NCBI GenBank assembly: GCA_036703985.1
Contig: DATNQN010000104.1
Coordinates: 1 to 64,000 of the forward strand
Direction: 5' to 3'
DNA length: 64,000 bases
Origin: Leptolyngbyaceae cyanobacterium
GTDB lineage: Bacteria; Cyanobacteriota; Cyanobacteriia; Cyanobacteriales; Aerosakkonemataceae
Position numbers and translations under genes: made by a program. This document shows positions 7,581 to 16,247 of this stretch, in pieces. How positions within the stretch are numbered: position 1 is the first letter of the stretch; every line of letters begins with the position of its first letter. A model generated the notes under the pieces. The model saw only the letters and a program-made list of their open reading frames with translations. It was not told the DNA's origin and did not search any database.

Positions 7581-8831
7581 CTACTGTACGCCGACATTTC
7601 GCAATACGCGATCGATTTCTTCGGCTTTCTCGGTATTACCTTGCGCTCGATATAAATCGCTAGCTTGTTTAAAGGTAGCAATCGCTTCTTCTACTTTTAC
7701 TTGAGAAGCTAAAGCAACTGCTAAATTCTGATGAGCTTCTGGATATTTGGGATTAATGCGAATTGCTTCTTCCCACATAGAAATAGCTTGAGGTAAATTT
7801 TTTTGCTTATATAAAACTACGCCTAAGTTATTATAAGCTTCTGGATTTTGGGGGTTGAGTTTAATGGCTTTTCTTAATTCTGCGATCGCTTCATCGAATT
7901 GACCCCGATCGGCTAAATTACTTCCTAAGGTAGTATGAGCGGTGGCATAGTTAGGATTGATGCGAATTGCTTCTCTGTAAGCGGCAATTGCTTCTGATGT
8001 GTTGCCTTGATTTCGCAAAGCTACTCCCAAATTATAGTTAGCTTCTGCATAATTGGGATTGAGGCGAATGGCTTGTTGATAAGCTTCGATGGCTTCATTG
8101 AGTTGACCTCGTGCTTGCAAGGCTACTCCCAAGTTAAAATGAGCTTCTGGTAAGTTCGGTTGAAAGCGGATCGCTTCTTTAGTTTGTTCGATCGCTTCTT
8201 GCCATTTGCCTTGTTGCTGGAGAGTTAGTCCCAAGTTGGCATGAGCTTCTGCGTAGTTAGTGTTCAACTCAATGGCTTTGCGAAAAGCGGTTTCTGCTTC
8301 TGGGAGATTTCCTTGTTTGTAATGAGTAATTCCTTGATAAAAATAAGCGATCGCGTTTTGCTTATGAGATATGGCGTCTTGTATCGCCGCGATCGCCGCT
8401 TTGGGATCTCCCGATTCTTGTTCTACTAATGCTAGTCCCAGTTTTGCTTCCTGTAGTCTGGGATTTAGTTCGATCGCGTTTTTGTGAAATTCACGAGCAG
8501 TTGCCAAGTCTCCCAAACGGCGGTAAGCTTCTCCTAAATTGGTGTGAGCCTCCGCAAATTGGGGATTTTGGCTGATTTGCAGGCGATAACATTCAATTTT
8601 TTCTTGCAATTGTGCCTTTTCCCGATCGTTAAGCGTCGATTGATTAATCGAATGCGCCTGTTTTTGATCGATCAAGAATTCTCCACACTCTTCTATCACC
8701 ACGATCGGGGTCATTCTAGAGGATGGAGATGAACGACTAAAGTAGATCGCGGTAGCAATGCCAGCACCTAAGATACCGACGACACCGGCAGCAATACCAA
8801 TTCGGGTAGATACTTTAGGGATTGGTAACAT
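7581..8831 (-). CDS. Membrane-anchored TPR protein
   Basis: A 416-residue protein with one N-terminal transmembrane or uncleaved signal segment (about 10-31, GIAAGVVGILGAGIATAIYF), then about eight to nine 34-residue tetratricopeptide repeats from about residue 85 to 405. Typical TPR cores are obvious, for example YAEAHANLGLTLQQQGKWQE and PEAHFNLGVALQARGQLNEA. It should be a periplasm- or cytoplasm-facing protein-protein scaffold; partners are unknown. Not in an evident operon. Confidence 0.85.
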   Translation of the reverse strand: MLPIPKVSTRIGIAAGVVGILGAGIATAIYFSRSSPSSRMTPIVVIEECGEFLIDQKQAHSINQSTLNDREKAQLQEKIECYRLQISQNPQFAEAHTNLGEAYRRLGDLATAREFHKNAIELNPRLQEAKLGLALVEQESGDPKAAIAAIQDAISHKQNAIAYFYQGITHYKQGNLPEAETAFRKAIELNTNYAEAHANLGLTLQQQGKWQEAIEQTKEAIRFQPNLPEAHFNLGVALQARGQLNEAIEAYQQAIRLNPNYAEANYNLGVALRNQGNTSEAIAAYREAIRINPNYATAHTTLGSNLADRGQFDEAIAELRKAIKLNPQNPEAYNNLGVVLYKQKNLPQAISMWEEAIRINPKYPEAHQNLAVALASQVKVEEAIATFKQASDLYRAQGNTEKAEEIDRVLRNVGVQ

Positions 8832-9347
8832 ATCTGCGATCGCGGTTATGTATGATTGTCTTTTTAAAGTCTACCTACAAATATCTCATTGCGGTCAAAA
8901 AGTAAAGGTCATCCTTTAGCTAAATTCTCGACAATCTATTTCATTTTGGGCTAAGACAGTGTAGACGTTGCTGAAATACCCAATTTAGGAAAATTCGTTT
9001 TTCTATCAAAATCTTAGCTTTTTTACATTTATTTCATTAGCTATGACCATTTTTTGAATTCAAAATTCAAAATTCAAAAGAAATAAAATTTTTTAATTGA
9101 ATAATTCTGGGTACAAGCCACCACTGAATTTTATTCAGTGGTGCAACAATTCAGTGGGGGCTTGAAACCCACCACTGATTGTAATTTTGAATTAATAATT
9201 TTGAATTTTGAATTGTTTTGACAATACCACCCTCATTTTTATAATGAAATTTTGCCACATATTCCATAAGCTTGATTGCTATTTTCTCTTGTTTCGCTTC
9301 GGAAGTTCCTGCTTGCAAAGAAAGTAACGGCTGGCGTCAAGTAAAAT
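8832..9347. other. Gap with paired hairpins
   Basis: There are 516 bp without a gene. CACCACTGAAT (9119-9129), TTT, ATTCAGTGGTG (9133-9143) form an 11-bp hairpin. A second overlapping-family hairpin follows (ACAATTCAGTGGG about 9146-9158 with CCCACCACTGATTGT about 9168-9182). Around 9057-9080 and 9185-9215 there are AATTCAAAATTCAAAA-type low-complexity stretches. Their function is unclear; this could be an old MITE. Confidence 0.5.
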
Positions 9348-9509
9348 TTAAGTATCCTCCCTAGTTGATGTTTGGATTAAAGAAGAAACCACCCAGATAA
9401 CTGATGAGATCAACAAAAACATCATCAACAAAGATAAAGCGGAAAAAGGAGATACGAGCGTCATTACTAACATAGCGAATAACACGATCGTCAAAATTGA
9501 TTTATTCAT
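9348..9509 (-). CDS. Tiny two-helix membrane protein (53 aa)
   Basis: A minus-strand frame from the ATG at 9509 to a TAA at 9348 encodes 53 residues. Two hydrophobic stretches (about residues 4-20 and 24-45) are separated by a Pro/Ser turn (SPFSALS), and there is a short polar tail (QTSTREDT). AAAGG lies 4-5 bases before the ATG. Codon third positions are A/T-rich like the neighbouring genes. I do not recognise the family; membrane topology is the only prediction. It may be a regulatory micro-protein or a chance frame. Confidence 0.45.
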   Translation of the reverse strand: MNKSILTIVLFAMLVMTLVSPFSALSLLMMFLLISSVIWVVSSLIQTSTREDT

Positions 9510-9629
9510 AACCTTTTCTTTCGGTGATTTTTACTCTTTCAGCCTATCTACTCAATCTCGAATAAACCTCTAACTTTGGCCACATTTGCGCTACACTGAA
9601 AAAAGTCGAATTTGCGATCGCACCCCGTC

Positions 9630-10094
9630 ATGCTCTCCACCCCTCAATCGACAAATCCTGCGCTTATCCCAGGTAGCTTGCGGAAAGTTCACCACATCGC
9701 CATCAACGTCAAAAATATGCAAGCATCTCGCCACTTTTACGGCAACATCTTGGGATTGCACGAACTAACAGGGGATGAAGTACCGAAAACCTTAGTAGAA
9801 TTAGTCGCGGCGGGAAAAGTTGCCAACTTTGTCACCCCCGATGGTACGGTAATCGATTTATTTTGGGAACCGCAACTTTCACCCCCAGATCCCGATCCGA
9901 CTCATCAATTTACTCGCGCCAATCATCTAGCATTTGATATCGATCCCCAGTTATTTGATACCGCAGTTGATGTTTTGAAATATCATCAAGTACGGATAGA
10001 TCATGGCCCAGTTTCACGTCCGACGGGAAGAGGTGTTTATTTTTACGATCCCGATGGCTTTTTGATTGAAATTCGTTGCGATGCGATCGGTTAA
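9630..10094 (+). CDS. VOC (glyoxalase/bleomycin-resistance) family protein
   Basis: The ATG at 9630 is preferred to an in-frame TTG at 9612 and gives 154 residues. The fold is recognisable from VHHIAINVKNM (first strand with a metal-ligand His), FYGNILGL, the second module NHLAFDID and the closing YFYDPDGFLIEIR, where the final Glu is the usual metal ligand. This is a single-chain two-module VOC enzyme, cytosolic, using a divalent metal; the substrate is not predictable. It stands alone. Confidence 0.85.
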   Translation: MLSTPQSTNPALIPGSLRKVHHIAINVKNMQASRHFYGNILGLHELTGDEVPKTLVELVAAGKVANFVTPDGTVIDLFWEPQLSPPDPDPTHQFTRANHLAFDIDPQLFDTAVDVLKYHQVRIDHGPVSRPTGRGVYFYDPDGFLIEIRCDAIG

Positions 10095-10270
10095 AGTTGA
10101 ATAAGAGTGAGAATGTTTTATTAGATTAGAGGTTAAACTTTGCCGTTCGTATTTATTTATTCTATTGTGGGAGTTTCTGATGTTTCTAAGGTTTAATTTC
10201 TACCTAACAAAATGCGCTCACCTACGCTAAACTCTATTCAAGTCAAAGGGTGGTCGTCTATTCCCCGCAA

Positions 10271-10303
10271 AGAAACCCGGTTTCTCCAAGAAACCCGGTT
10301 TCT
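10271..10303. repeat. Two tandem AGAAACCCGGTTTCT palindromes
   Basis: Copies at 10271-10285 and 10289-10303 each read AGAAACCCGGTTTCT, separated by CCA. They are members of the dispersed palindrome family also found at 2581, 26581, 62271 and 62324. They lie just beyond the stop codon of the aspartic-protease-like gene on the opposite strand. Confidence 0.8.
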
Positions 10304-10322
10304 GAAGCCAGCGCGATCGCAC

Positions 10323-10688
10323 CTACCCCAACGTCAATACCCCCGCCGGAAAATCTGATACCAACCTTTTCATTTGCAGCCAATATACGCCCAACAGAAT
10401 ATCTGGCAATTCATCACCACCCAAAACTGAAACTGCAAACTCTCCCCCATCTAAAAAAACATTTCCCTGATACAAATTAAACAATGCTTCGCCGCGTGCA
10501 GTCTCCATATTTCGTTGTTGATTCTGAAGAAACCAACCCAAACTTTCAGCGTCTTGGTTATCAATTGCTAACCAACCAGTGAAACCCGTATCCAAAAGTG
10601 CTTTGACTGTAATAACATCACCATCAGCAGCAATTAAACCGATTTCAAAAATTAGCTCACCCTTATTATTAAACTCGCCTGAAATCAT
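10323..10688 (-). CDS. Clan AA (retropepsin-like) aspartic protease
   Basis: A 121-residue protein with the flap/active-site signature ALLDTGFTGWLAI; catalytic Asp33-Thr34-Gly35. The second hydrophobic-hydrophobic-Gly signature is ILLGVYWLQ (about 97-105). These small cyanobacterial proteins form dimeric pepsin-like active sites. It overlaps the upstream 105-residue gene by 4 bp (ATGA), which implies translational coupling and a two-gene module of the kind seen in toxin-antitoxin-like pairs. Substrate unknown; the partner is the obvious candidate. Confidence 0.75.
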   Translation of the reverse strand: MISGEFNNKGELIFEIGLIAADGDVITVKALLDTGFTGWLAIDNQDAESLGWFLQNQQRNMETARGEALFNLYQGNVFLDGGEFAVSVLGGDELPDILLGVYWLQMKRLVSDFPAGVLTLG

Positions 10689-11002
10689 ATTTTGCCGCAG
10701 GCTCCAGTTTCATTGAGACGCATGATGAGGCTCTTTTTATCAGGATATTTCTCACAAATTTTTTGGATAGCGGCTATTTCATTTGCATCAATTACGTAAT
10801 CGCCACTTTCAGGCTCAATGATAATAAACCAATCATAATGATCCTTAATTAAATTTGGTTTCACCCTCTCAAAAATTTCTTGACAACGCCTCGCAAACTC
10901 TTCCCCTTCAGCCTGACGACGAGCTTTTTCTTCTGGAGATAATTGGCGTTCTGGAAATACTCTTCCTCGTCGGTGATTCTGATTATCAGATAACAGAGTC
11001 AT
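10685..11002 (-). CDS. Small partner protein of the aspartic protease
   Basis: 105 residues, cytosolic. The N-terminal 25 residues are polar and rich in Arg/Gln (RRGRVFPERQLSPEEKARRQ); the middle is helical (EEFARRCQEIFERVKPNLI) and the C-terminal half has a conserved-looking WFIIIEPESGDYVIDANEIA segment. I recognise it only as the type of protein often found upstream of clan AA protease genes in cyanobacteria. It shares an ATGA overlap with the protease gene, so they are one operon. It could be the protease's substrate, inhibitor or antitoxin; none is demonstrated. Confidence 0.6.
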   Translation of the reverse strand: MTLLSDNQNHRRGRVFPERQLSPEEKARRQAEGEEFARRCQEIFERVKPNLIKDHYDWFIIIEPESGDYVIDANEIAAIQKICEKYPDKKSLIMRLNETGACGKI

Positions 11003-11320
11003 TGGATATCCTATTGATTAAAAAAGTTGTTGATTTTAATTGTAAATCAATTTTCTGGCCGGGTAATCTATGGCACAGTTCTACGATCGCGATCGCTCTT
11101 CATCTTTCTTCCAAAAACTCGGTTCTTTCGGGTTTATGCTGTGAAATATTCAAACTTACATCTTGCCCCATTCTCAACAAGACCTGAGTAGCACTGACGC
11201 CAGTGAATTGGTATAGAGCGCTCACGCCACTACACCAAAAACTATACCAGAACCCAACTTTTAAGTTGGATTCCCTTGGTGTCTAATTCACTGAAAGTCT
11301 TATATGTCAATTATTTCAAC
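11003..11320. other. Gap between the protease operon and tRNA-Ser
   Basis: 318 bp without a convincing gene. It contains the divergent promoter region of the protease pair and short inverted repeats (GGTATAG about 11210 with CTATACC about 11243; CCAACTT/AAGTTGG about 11254-11270). Nothing else recognised. Confidence 0.4.
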
Positions 11321-11406
11321 GGAGAGGGAGGGATTCGAACCCTCGTTGAAGTTGCCCCCAAACAGCATTTCCAGTGCTGCGCCTTCAACCACTCGGCCAC
11401 CTCTCC
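11321..11406 (-). tRNA. tRNA-Ser (anticodon GGA)
   Basis: An 86-nt class II tRNA read on the minus strand. The 7-bp acceptor stem is GGAGAGG/CCTCTCC, the D-arm GCCGAGTGGTTGAAGGC, the anticodon stem CAGCA/TGCTG with loop CTGGAAA giving anticodon GGA (Ser, UCC/UCU codons). There is a long variable arm, and the T-arm is GAGGGTTCGAATCCCTC. CCA is not encoded. The ferredoxin gene starts divergently about 79 bp away. Confidence 0.97.
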
Positions 11407-11484
11407 AAAACTGTGCTTTTACATACAAATTATAGTATTTTTCGCACAGACTTTTATTATATATATGTTGCTTCGATTTTGCAA

Positions 11485-11853
11485 ATGGTTTCCACATATA
11501 AAATTCGGATTCACCATCGCCAGAGAGACACCTACCATACTATTGAGGTGCCAGAAGATAGATATATCCTGCATTGTGGCGAAAATCAAGGAGTCGATTT
11601 GCCTTTCTCGTGCCGGAATGGTGCTTGTACTACCTGTGCCGTGCGGGTGATTTCCGGGGAAATTTATCAACCAGAGGCAATGGGGCTTTCTCCGGAACTG
11701 CGCCAGCGGGGTTACGCCTTATTATGCGTGAGTTACCCGCGTTCTGACTTAGAGGTAGAGACTCAGGATGAAGACGAAGTTTACGAACTTCAGTTTGGTC
11801 GGTATTTTGGTAAAGGGAAAGTAAGGCCGGGATTGCCGCTTGATGAAGACTGA
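11485..11853 (+). CDS. Plant-type [2Fe-2S] ferredoxin with C-terminal extension
   Basis: The ATG at 11485 is chosen because the longer frame would run back into the tRNA gene; it gives 122 residues. Cluster ligands Cys43, Cys48, Cys51 and Cys81 have the classic C-x4-C-x2-C-x29-C spacing. About 25 residues follow the usual end of a photosynthetic ferredoxin (ELQFGRYFGKGKVRPG), as in the FdC-type ferredoxins of cyanobacteria and plants. It should carry electrons in the cytosol, perhaps to a specialised partner rather than FNR. It overlaps the next gene by 11 bp. Confidence 0.88.
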   Translation: MVSTYKIRIHHRQRDTYHTIEVPEDRYILHCGENQGVDLPFSCRNGACTTCAVRVISGEIYQPEAMGLSPELRQRGYALLCVSYPRSDLEVETQDEDEVYELQFGRYFGKGKVRPGLPLDED

Positions 11854-12394
11854 GATCGATCGAAAGATAAAAAGATTAGTTCGTGGCTTTTTCCTAGTGG
11901 CTTTTTCCTTCGTACTTTTCTTGACAGGTTGCCAGTCTAAGAGCACTTTGCAGGGAGTAGAGGTAAAAGTAGCACAGGTAGTCAGCGGACAAGCTTTGGA
12001 GATCATCGATCCCCAAAACCAATCTGGCTTGATTTCGCGGGTGCGGCTGATTGGGGTGGAAGCACCGGATTTGCAGCAGCGTCCTTGGGGAGAAGCAGCC
12101 AAAGAGAGATTGCAAGAAATGATTGGCGAAAAACCTGTTTTACTAGAGTCCGATATCGAAGTGAAGGATCAGTACGAACGCCAGCTTGCCTATGTATGGC
12201 AAGATGGAGTGTTACTGAACGAACGAATATTAGCAGAGGGATATGGCCTTTTTCTATCGCGATCGCTAAATCACAAGTACGATAAACGTCTAGAACGCGC
12301 TCAAGAATACGCTAGAGTAATGGGTCTGGGTATTTGGAATCCAGAAAAACCCATGCGCTTAACTCCCACAGAATTTCGCAATCAATATAGATGA
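11843..12394 (+). CDS. Staphylococcal-nuclease-like lipoprotein
   Basis: The ATG at 11843 gives 183 residues. The N-terminus is basic then hydrophobic and ends in the lipobox LTGC (Cys30), so it is a lipoprotein anchored outside the cytoplasmic membrane. Residues about 40-170 are an SNase fold: VRLIGVEAPD corresponds to the Arg35 region of staphylococcal nuclease and QYERQLAYVW to the Arg87 region. The calcium-binding DGDT-type strand is replaced by SGQALEI, so metal-dependent cleavage may be impaired. It overlaps the ferredoxin gene by 11 bp, suggesting co-translation. Confidence 0.75.
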   Translation: MKTEIDRKIKRLVRGFFLVAFSFVLFLTGCQSKSTLQGVEVKVAQVVSGQALEIIDPQNQSGLISRVRLIGVEAPDLQQRPWGEAAKERLQEMIGEKPVLLESDIEVKDQYERQLAYVWQDGVLLNERILAEGYGLFLSRSLNHKYDKRLERAQEYARVMGLGIWNPEKPMRLTPTEFRNQYR

Positions 12395-12613
12395 TGGGAA
12401 GGTAGGAGGATGGGGAGATAGGGGGATGGGGAGATGGGGAGATGAAATAATTGTTTGACTCCTGAATTCTGACTCCTAAATTCCGAATTCTGAGTTCTAA
12501 GTTCTGAGTTCCGAATTCTGAATTCTGACTCCTAAATTCTGAATTCTGAATTCTGACTTCTTACTTCAGCCTTTATCCTTCAGCCTTCCCAATGCCCAAT
12601 TCCCAAATAAAAA
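12395..12613. repeat. Degenerate CTGAATTCTGACTCC-type reiterated sequence
   Basis: Between 12440 and 12590 there are about a dozen short units such as CTGAATTCTGACTCCTAAA and AATTCTGAATTCTGACTTC, preceded by GGGGAGAT reiterations (12405-12445). This is a common cyanobacterial intergenic low-complexity pattern; no gene. Confidence 0.65.
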
Positions 12614-13456
12614 ATGAGTAACCATACCCCAGAACAATTGCAAATATTCCTAGATATTGCCAGCGAAGCGGCGACTGCGGCTGGTGCGGTTTTACTATCT
12701 TATTTAGGCAAATTAGAATCAGTGGAAGAAAAGGGGCGTCCGGGAGATTTATTAACCGCAGCAGACAAAGCGGCGGAAGCTACCATTCTGGAAATTTTAG
12801 GTCGTCACTTTCCCCAGCACGGGATTTTGGCAGAAGAATCAGGTCAACTGGGAGAAAATAACAGCGAGTACCTTTGGGCGATCGATCCCTTAGATGGTAC
12901 AACTAACTTTGCTCACCAATATCCTTTTTTTGCCACCTCCATCGGACTTTTCATCGAAGGAGTTCCCCAAGTAGGAGTAGTTTTCGATCCTTTTCATAAC
13001 GAACTATATCGCGCCGCCAAAGGATTGGGTGCCACGCGCAACCGTCGCCCCATCAGAGTTTCCCCCACATCCGAACTAAACAAATGTTTGCTGGTTACTG
13101 GCTTTGCTTACGATCGCCGCGAAACATCAGATAATAATTATGCCGAATTTTGTCACCTCACCCATTTGACCCAAGGCGTGCGGCGCAGTGGTGCAGCATC
13201 CATAGATTTAGCTCATGTAGCTTGTGGCCGTCTTGATGGATACTGGGAAAGAGGTCTTTCTCCTTGGGATATGACAGCGGGAATAGTGTTAGTAGAAGAA
13301 GCAGGTGGCAAGGTAACTGCCTATGATGGTAGTCCCTTACAGATTAGTTCGGGACGGATTTTAGCTACTAATGGTTATATTCATCACACCTTAAGTAGCA
13401 AACTTATGCAGGTTCCTCCATTATCAGCATGGAGTAAAGCCGTAAATTCCCCCTAG
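12614..13456 (+). CDS. Inositol-1-monophosphatase family protein
   Basis: 280 residues. The metal-binding motifs of the IMPase/FBPase superfamily are visible: AEES (73-76), DPLDGTT (91-97) and the C-terminal SPWDMTAGIVLVEEAGG. It hydrolyses inositol-1-phosphate or similar phosphate monoesters with Mg2+; SuhB-like and histidinol-phosphatase (HisN) activities occur in the same family. Since hisZ lies two genes downstream, a histidinol-phosphatase role is conceivable, but the motifs do not decide it. Cytosolic. Confidence 0.88.
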   Translation: MSNHTPEQLQIFLDIASEAATAAGAVLLSYLGKLESVEEKGRPGDLLTAADKAAEATILEILGRHFPQHGILAEESGQLGENNSEYLWAIDPLDGTTNFAHQYPFFATSIGLFIEGVPQVGVVFDPFHNELYRAAKGLGATRNRRPIRVSPTSELNKCLLVTGFAYDRRETSDNNYAEFCHLTHLTQGVRRSGAASIDLAHVACGRLDGYWERGLSPWDMTAGIVLVEEAGGKVTAYDGSPLQISSGRILATNGYIHHTLSSKLMQVPPLSAWSKAVNSP

Positions 13457-13518
13457 CGCATATATAGATGTGGCGAAGTACACTAGATCTAATCGCTTCA
13501 GAAGACGGAAACTAAATT

Positions 13519-14490
13519 ATGGCTCTTAATATAGAACAAGGACTATTCAAGTTTGATTTCACAGACCACCATGCCGTTTTGGGAGTAGCGTTGGATGCGA
13601 CGGCAAATGACGTTCGCAAAAGGTATCTCAAAATTTCTCGTCGTCTTCATCCAGACAGTTGTCGTACCGAATCGGAAGAATTAAGACAACAAGCTAGCCA
13701 GTTGTTTGCTAAACTGGTGAACCCAGCTTACGAACAACTGTTTGCCGACCAAACTCGCGCCGAACATAATGCTCTTTTAAGTCGCATTAGTAAGCGTTTG
13801 GTTCAGGAAAAAGATAAGGTGCAAATCCAAAGCGAACTAGCTAAAAAATTATCGAAAGCTGGCAATATAGAACAGGAGTATCAAACAGCGCTGCAAAGTT
13901 TAGCTGAAAAACAATACGAATCGATCGATCGAGTGTTGGACAATATAGCTCAAATCAGCGAGTTAAATTTAGTTTACTTACAGCGGAAAGCAGGTCAGGG
14001 CGCTACCTCCAGACCTGCTCAACCAGCAGCCCAACCAGCACCTACCGCCGGGGGAGCAGGTATTTCAAGCACGGCTAAACCTGGTGCGGGAATGATGCCT
14101 TCTGTTGATAAAAAAGTAGAAAAACCCGAAAATTCAGCCGCTGAAGCTTACTGTCGTCGAGCAGAAGAATATCTGGAAAAAAATGTCATTCCAAAAGCCA
14201 TTTTGGAATTGAAAGATGCTTTAAAAATGGAGCCGAATAGTAGTCGCTGTCATGGCTTATTAGCAATAGCTTATTTAAGGCAAGACCAGATGACAATGGC
14301 AAAAGTTCATATGAACCAAGCTTTTAAGTTAAATCCACAAGAGCCAAAAGCTTTAGAAGTGAAAAAATTAATGGAAAAAATCGCAGATAAAGCGGCGGCG
14401 GCTGCTAAAAAGAAACAAGCTGAAAAATCCGGTGGTGGTTTATTTGGCTTATTTGGTAAAAAGACAGTCAACAACGAAAAGAAAAAGTAA
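13519..14490 (+). CDS. J-domain protein with C-terminal TPRs
   Basis: 323 residues. Residues about 15-85 are a J domain (HHAVLGVALDATANDVRKRY) with the HPD tripeptide at 44-46 needed to stimulate DnaK ATPase. A Pro/Ala/Gly-rich linker follows (about 158-195), then two TPR-like repeats (about 205-290) and a Lys/Gly-rich tail (KKKQAEKSGGGLFGLFGKK). The zinc and substrate domains of DnaJ are absent, so it is a type III J-protein, probably directing an Hsp70 to specific clients. Its last base overlaps a long upstream frame of hisZ, but the preferred hisZ start leaves about 80 bp. Confidence 0.85.
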   Translation: MALNIEQGLFKFDFTDHHAVLGVALDATANDVRKRYLKISRRLHPDSCRTESEELRQQASQLFAKLVNPAYEQLFADQTRAEHNALLSRISKRLVQEKDKVQIQSELAKKLSKAGNIEQEYQTALQSLAEKQYESIDRVLDNIAQISELNLVYLQRKAGQGATSRPAQPAAQPAPTAGGAGISSTAKPGAGMMPSVDKKVEKPENSAAEAYCRRAEEYLEKNVIPKAILELKDALKMEPNSSRCHGLLAIAYLRQDQMTMAKVHMNQAFKLNPQEPKALEVKKLMEKIADKAAAAAKKKQAEKSGGGLFGLFGKKTVNNEKKK

Positions 14491-14570
14491 TGGTGCATCA
14501 ATCACCCCTTGCCTTTCCCTCATCTTCCTCTTTCCCCTCCCCCAGAGGGGATAGTAGAGGAGCAAATTTT

Positions 14571-15824
14571 ATGCAAACCAATGATAAAGGACTGAATTTT
14601 TACGCGCCGGGGGCAAGGGATTTATTGCCTCTAGAGGTGGCTCAAAAACGATGGATTGAAGAACGCTTGCAGCAGGTATACCATCGGTGGGGCTATCACC
14701 GAATCATTACTTCAACTATCGAGCTTTTGGAAACTTTGATGGCTGGGGGAGCAATTAACCGCTCTACGGTGCTGCAAATCCAAAATGGAGAGGAAGAGGG
14801 GCTGGGACTGCGACCGGAACTAACTGCTAGTATTGCACGGACGGCAGTGACTCGGATGGCGGGCGTCACTTATCCGCAACGACTTTATTACAATGCCAAC
14901 GTATTTCGTCGATCGCACTCCAGCAGTCATAATAATCAGCAGGAGTTTTATCAAGCTGGGGTGGAACTGATCGGTGGGGCTGGATTGGTAGCTGATGCAG
15001 AAATTTTGCTTTTGCTCTCAGAATGTTTAAATCAGCTAGGTTTGGGTAACTGGAATCTGGTGTTGGGAGAAGCGGGACTCACTCGCAGCCTGTTATCAAC
15101 TTTCCCACCAGAGTGGCAAGATAGGGTAAGGCGTGCGATCGCGCATCTCGATCGCGTTACCCTAGAAACATTACCACTCTCAGAAGAACTGCGTCAAAGA
15201 GCGCTCATACTGTTAGATTTGCGAGGACGCCCCACAGACGTACTGGAAAAAGTTGCCCAATTCAACTTAGAACCACCCCAGCAAGCAGCACTCAACAATC
15301 TCAAATCATTGATTGAATTACTAGACCAAAGTTTTGCCCAAGCCGACGGAAAATCACCCATTAGCTCCAAAATAACTCTCGATTTGAGCTTAATTCAAAC
15401 CTTTGACTACTACACTGGAATAGTATTTGAAGTAGTTGGTGAAACCGAGACAGGACAGCGCATCTTAGGACAAGGCGGACGCTACGACCAACTACTCAGC
15501 CTTTATCACCCACAAGGGGAAAACGTTCCCGGTATAGGTTTTTGCCTGAATATCGAAGACCTCCATCAAGCTTTATTACCCACCGGTCAATTACCGCAGG
15601 AAAGTCCAGCCAGCGAGTGGTTAGTTGTCCCTGAAACTGACCGAGCTTACGGGGCAGCTTTTGCTTACGCTCAGAACTTGAGAGAATTAGCTAACCTAGT
15701 GCGTGTAGAAATTGACTTGGGAGGACGCGACCCCGATGAAATTCGCGAATATGCCCGTCGTCGTCGCATCCGCCAAATTGCTTGGGTAAAACCAGATGGT
15801 TCCCCTACGGTAGAAACTCTCTAA
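14571..15824 (+). CDS. hisZ: ATP phosphoribosyltransferase regulatory subunit HisZ
   Basis: The ATG at 14571 is chosen because GAGGAG lies about 9 bases upstream; the frame is open from 14490. 417 residues resembling histidyl-tRNA synthetase without the anticodon domain: FYAPGARDLLPLE at the N-terminus, motif-2-like LRPELTASIAR and YYNANVFRR, and the HisA-like LDLSLIQTFDYYTGIVFEV and GQGGRYDQLL. It activates the short-form HisG and mediates histidine feedback in the first step of histidine synthesis. hisG is not in this window. Confidence 0.92.
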   Translation: MQTNDKGLNFYAPGARDLLPLEVAQKRWIEERLQQVYHRWGYHRIITSTIELLETLMAGGAINRSTVLQIQNGEEEGLGLRPELTASIARTAVTRMAGVTYPQRLYYNANVFRRSHSSSHNNQQEFYQAGVELIGGAGLVADAEILLLLSECLNQLGLGNWNLVLGEAGLTRSLLSTFPPEWQDRVRRAIAHLDRVTLETLPLSEELRQRALILLDLRGRPTDVLEKVAQFNLEPPQQAALNNLKSLIELLDQSFAQADGKSPISSKITLDLSLIQTFDYYTGIVFEVVGETETGQRILGQGGRYDQLLSLYHPQGENVPGIGFCLNIEDLHQALLPTGQLPQESPASEWLVVPETDRAYGAAFAYAQNLRELANLVRVEIDLGGRDPDEIREYARRRRIRQIAWVKPDGSPTVETL

Positions 15825-15909
15825 GCAAAAAAGCATTAAAATTTGTAAATGCGAGCTACACCAAAAGTGAGATTCACACTCGTCTGCCGATTTCAAAAGA
15901 GAGAAGACC

Positions 15910-16137
15910 GTGCCCCATACAATTGTTACTGAAACTTGCGAAGGCGTTGCCGACTGCGTTGATGCTTGTCCGGTTGCTTGCATTCACGAAGGCCCTGGCA
16001 AAAATGTCAAAGGTACTGATTGGTACTGGATTGATTTTGCCACCTGCATCGACTGCGGCATTTGTCTCCAGGTATGTCCTGTAGAAGGTGCTATCGTCCC
16101 CGAAGAACGTCCAGATTTGCAGCAAACACCTCAGTAG
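15910..16137 (+). CDS. Bacterial-type ferredoxin with two Fe-S clusters
   Basis: A 75-residue protein from a GTG start (15910). Cysteines follow C10-x5-C16-x3-C20-P with Cys24, then CIDCGICLQVCP (Cys46, 49, 52, 56). This matches 7Fe/8Fe ferredoxins with one 3Fe-4S or 4Fe-4S and one 4Fe-4S cluster. It is a soluble low-potential electron carrier, close to the PsaC-like ferredoxins conserved in cyanobacteria. It is monocistronic, with direct-repeat DNA after its stop. Confidence 0.9.
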   Translation: MPHTIVTETCEGVADCVDACPVACIHEGPGKNVKGTDWYWIDFATCIDCGICLQVCPVEGAIVPEERPDLQQTPQ

Positions 16138-16210
16138 TCATTGGTTATTTGTCATTAGTCATTGGTCATTGGTCATTTGTAACAACACTGATTGATGACC
16201 AATGACTAAA
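16134..16210. repeat. GTCATTGGT short-unit repeat with inverted partner
   Basis: Several TCATTGGTCATT-like units (16138-16180) are followed by GATGACCAATGACT (about 16194-16207), the inverted version, so the region can form a hairpin after the ferredoxin stop. It may act as a terminator; the repeated unit is a common cyanobacterial intergenic pattern. Confidence 0.5.
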
Positions 16211-16247
16211 TATAAAGCCAATTCTTCAATCTAAAATCGAAAGTCCT

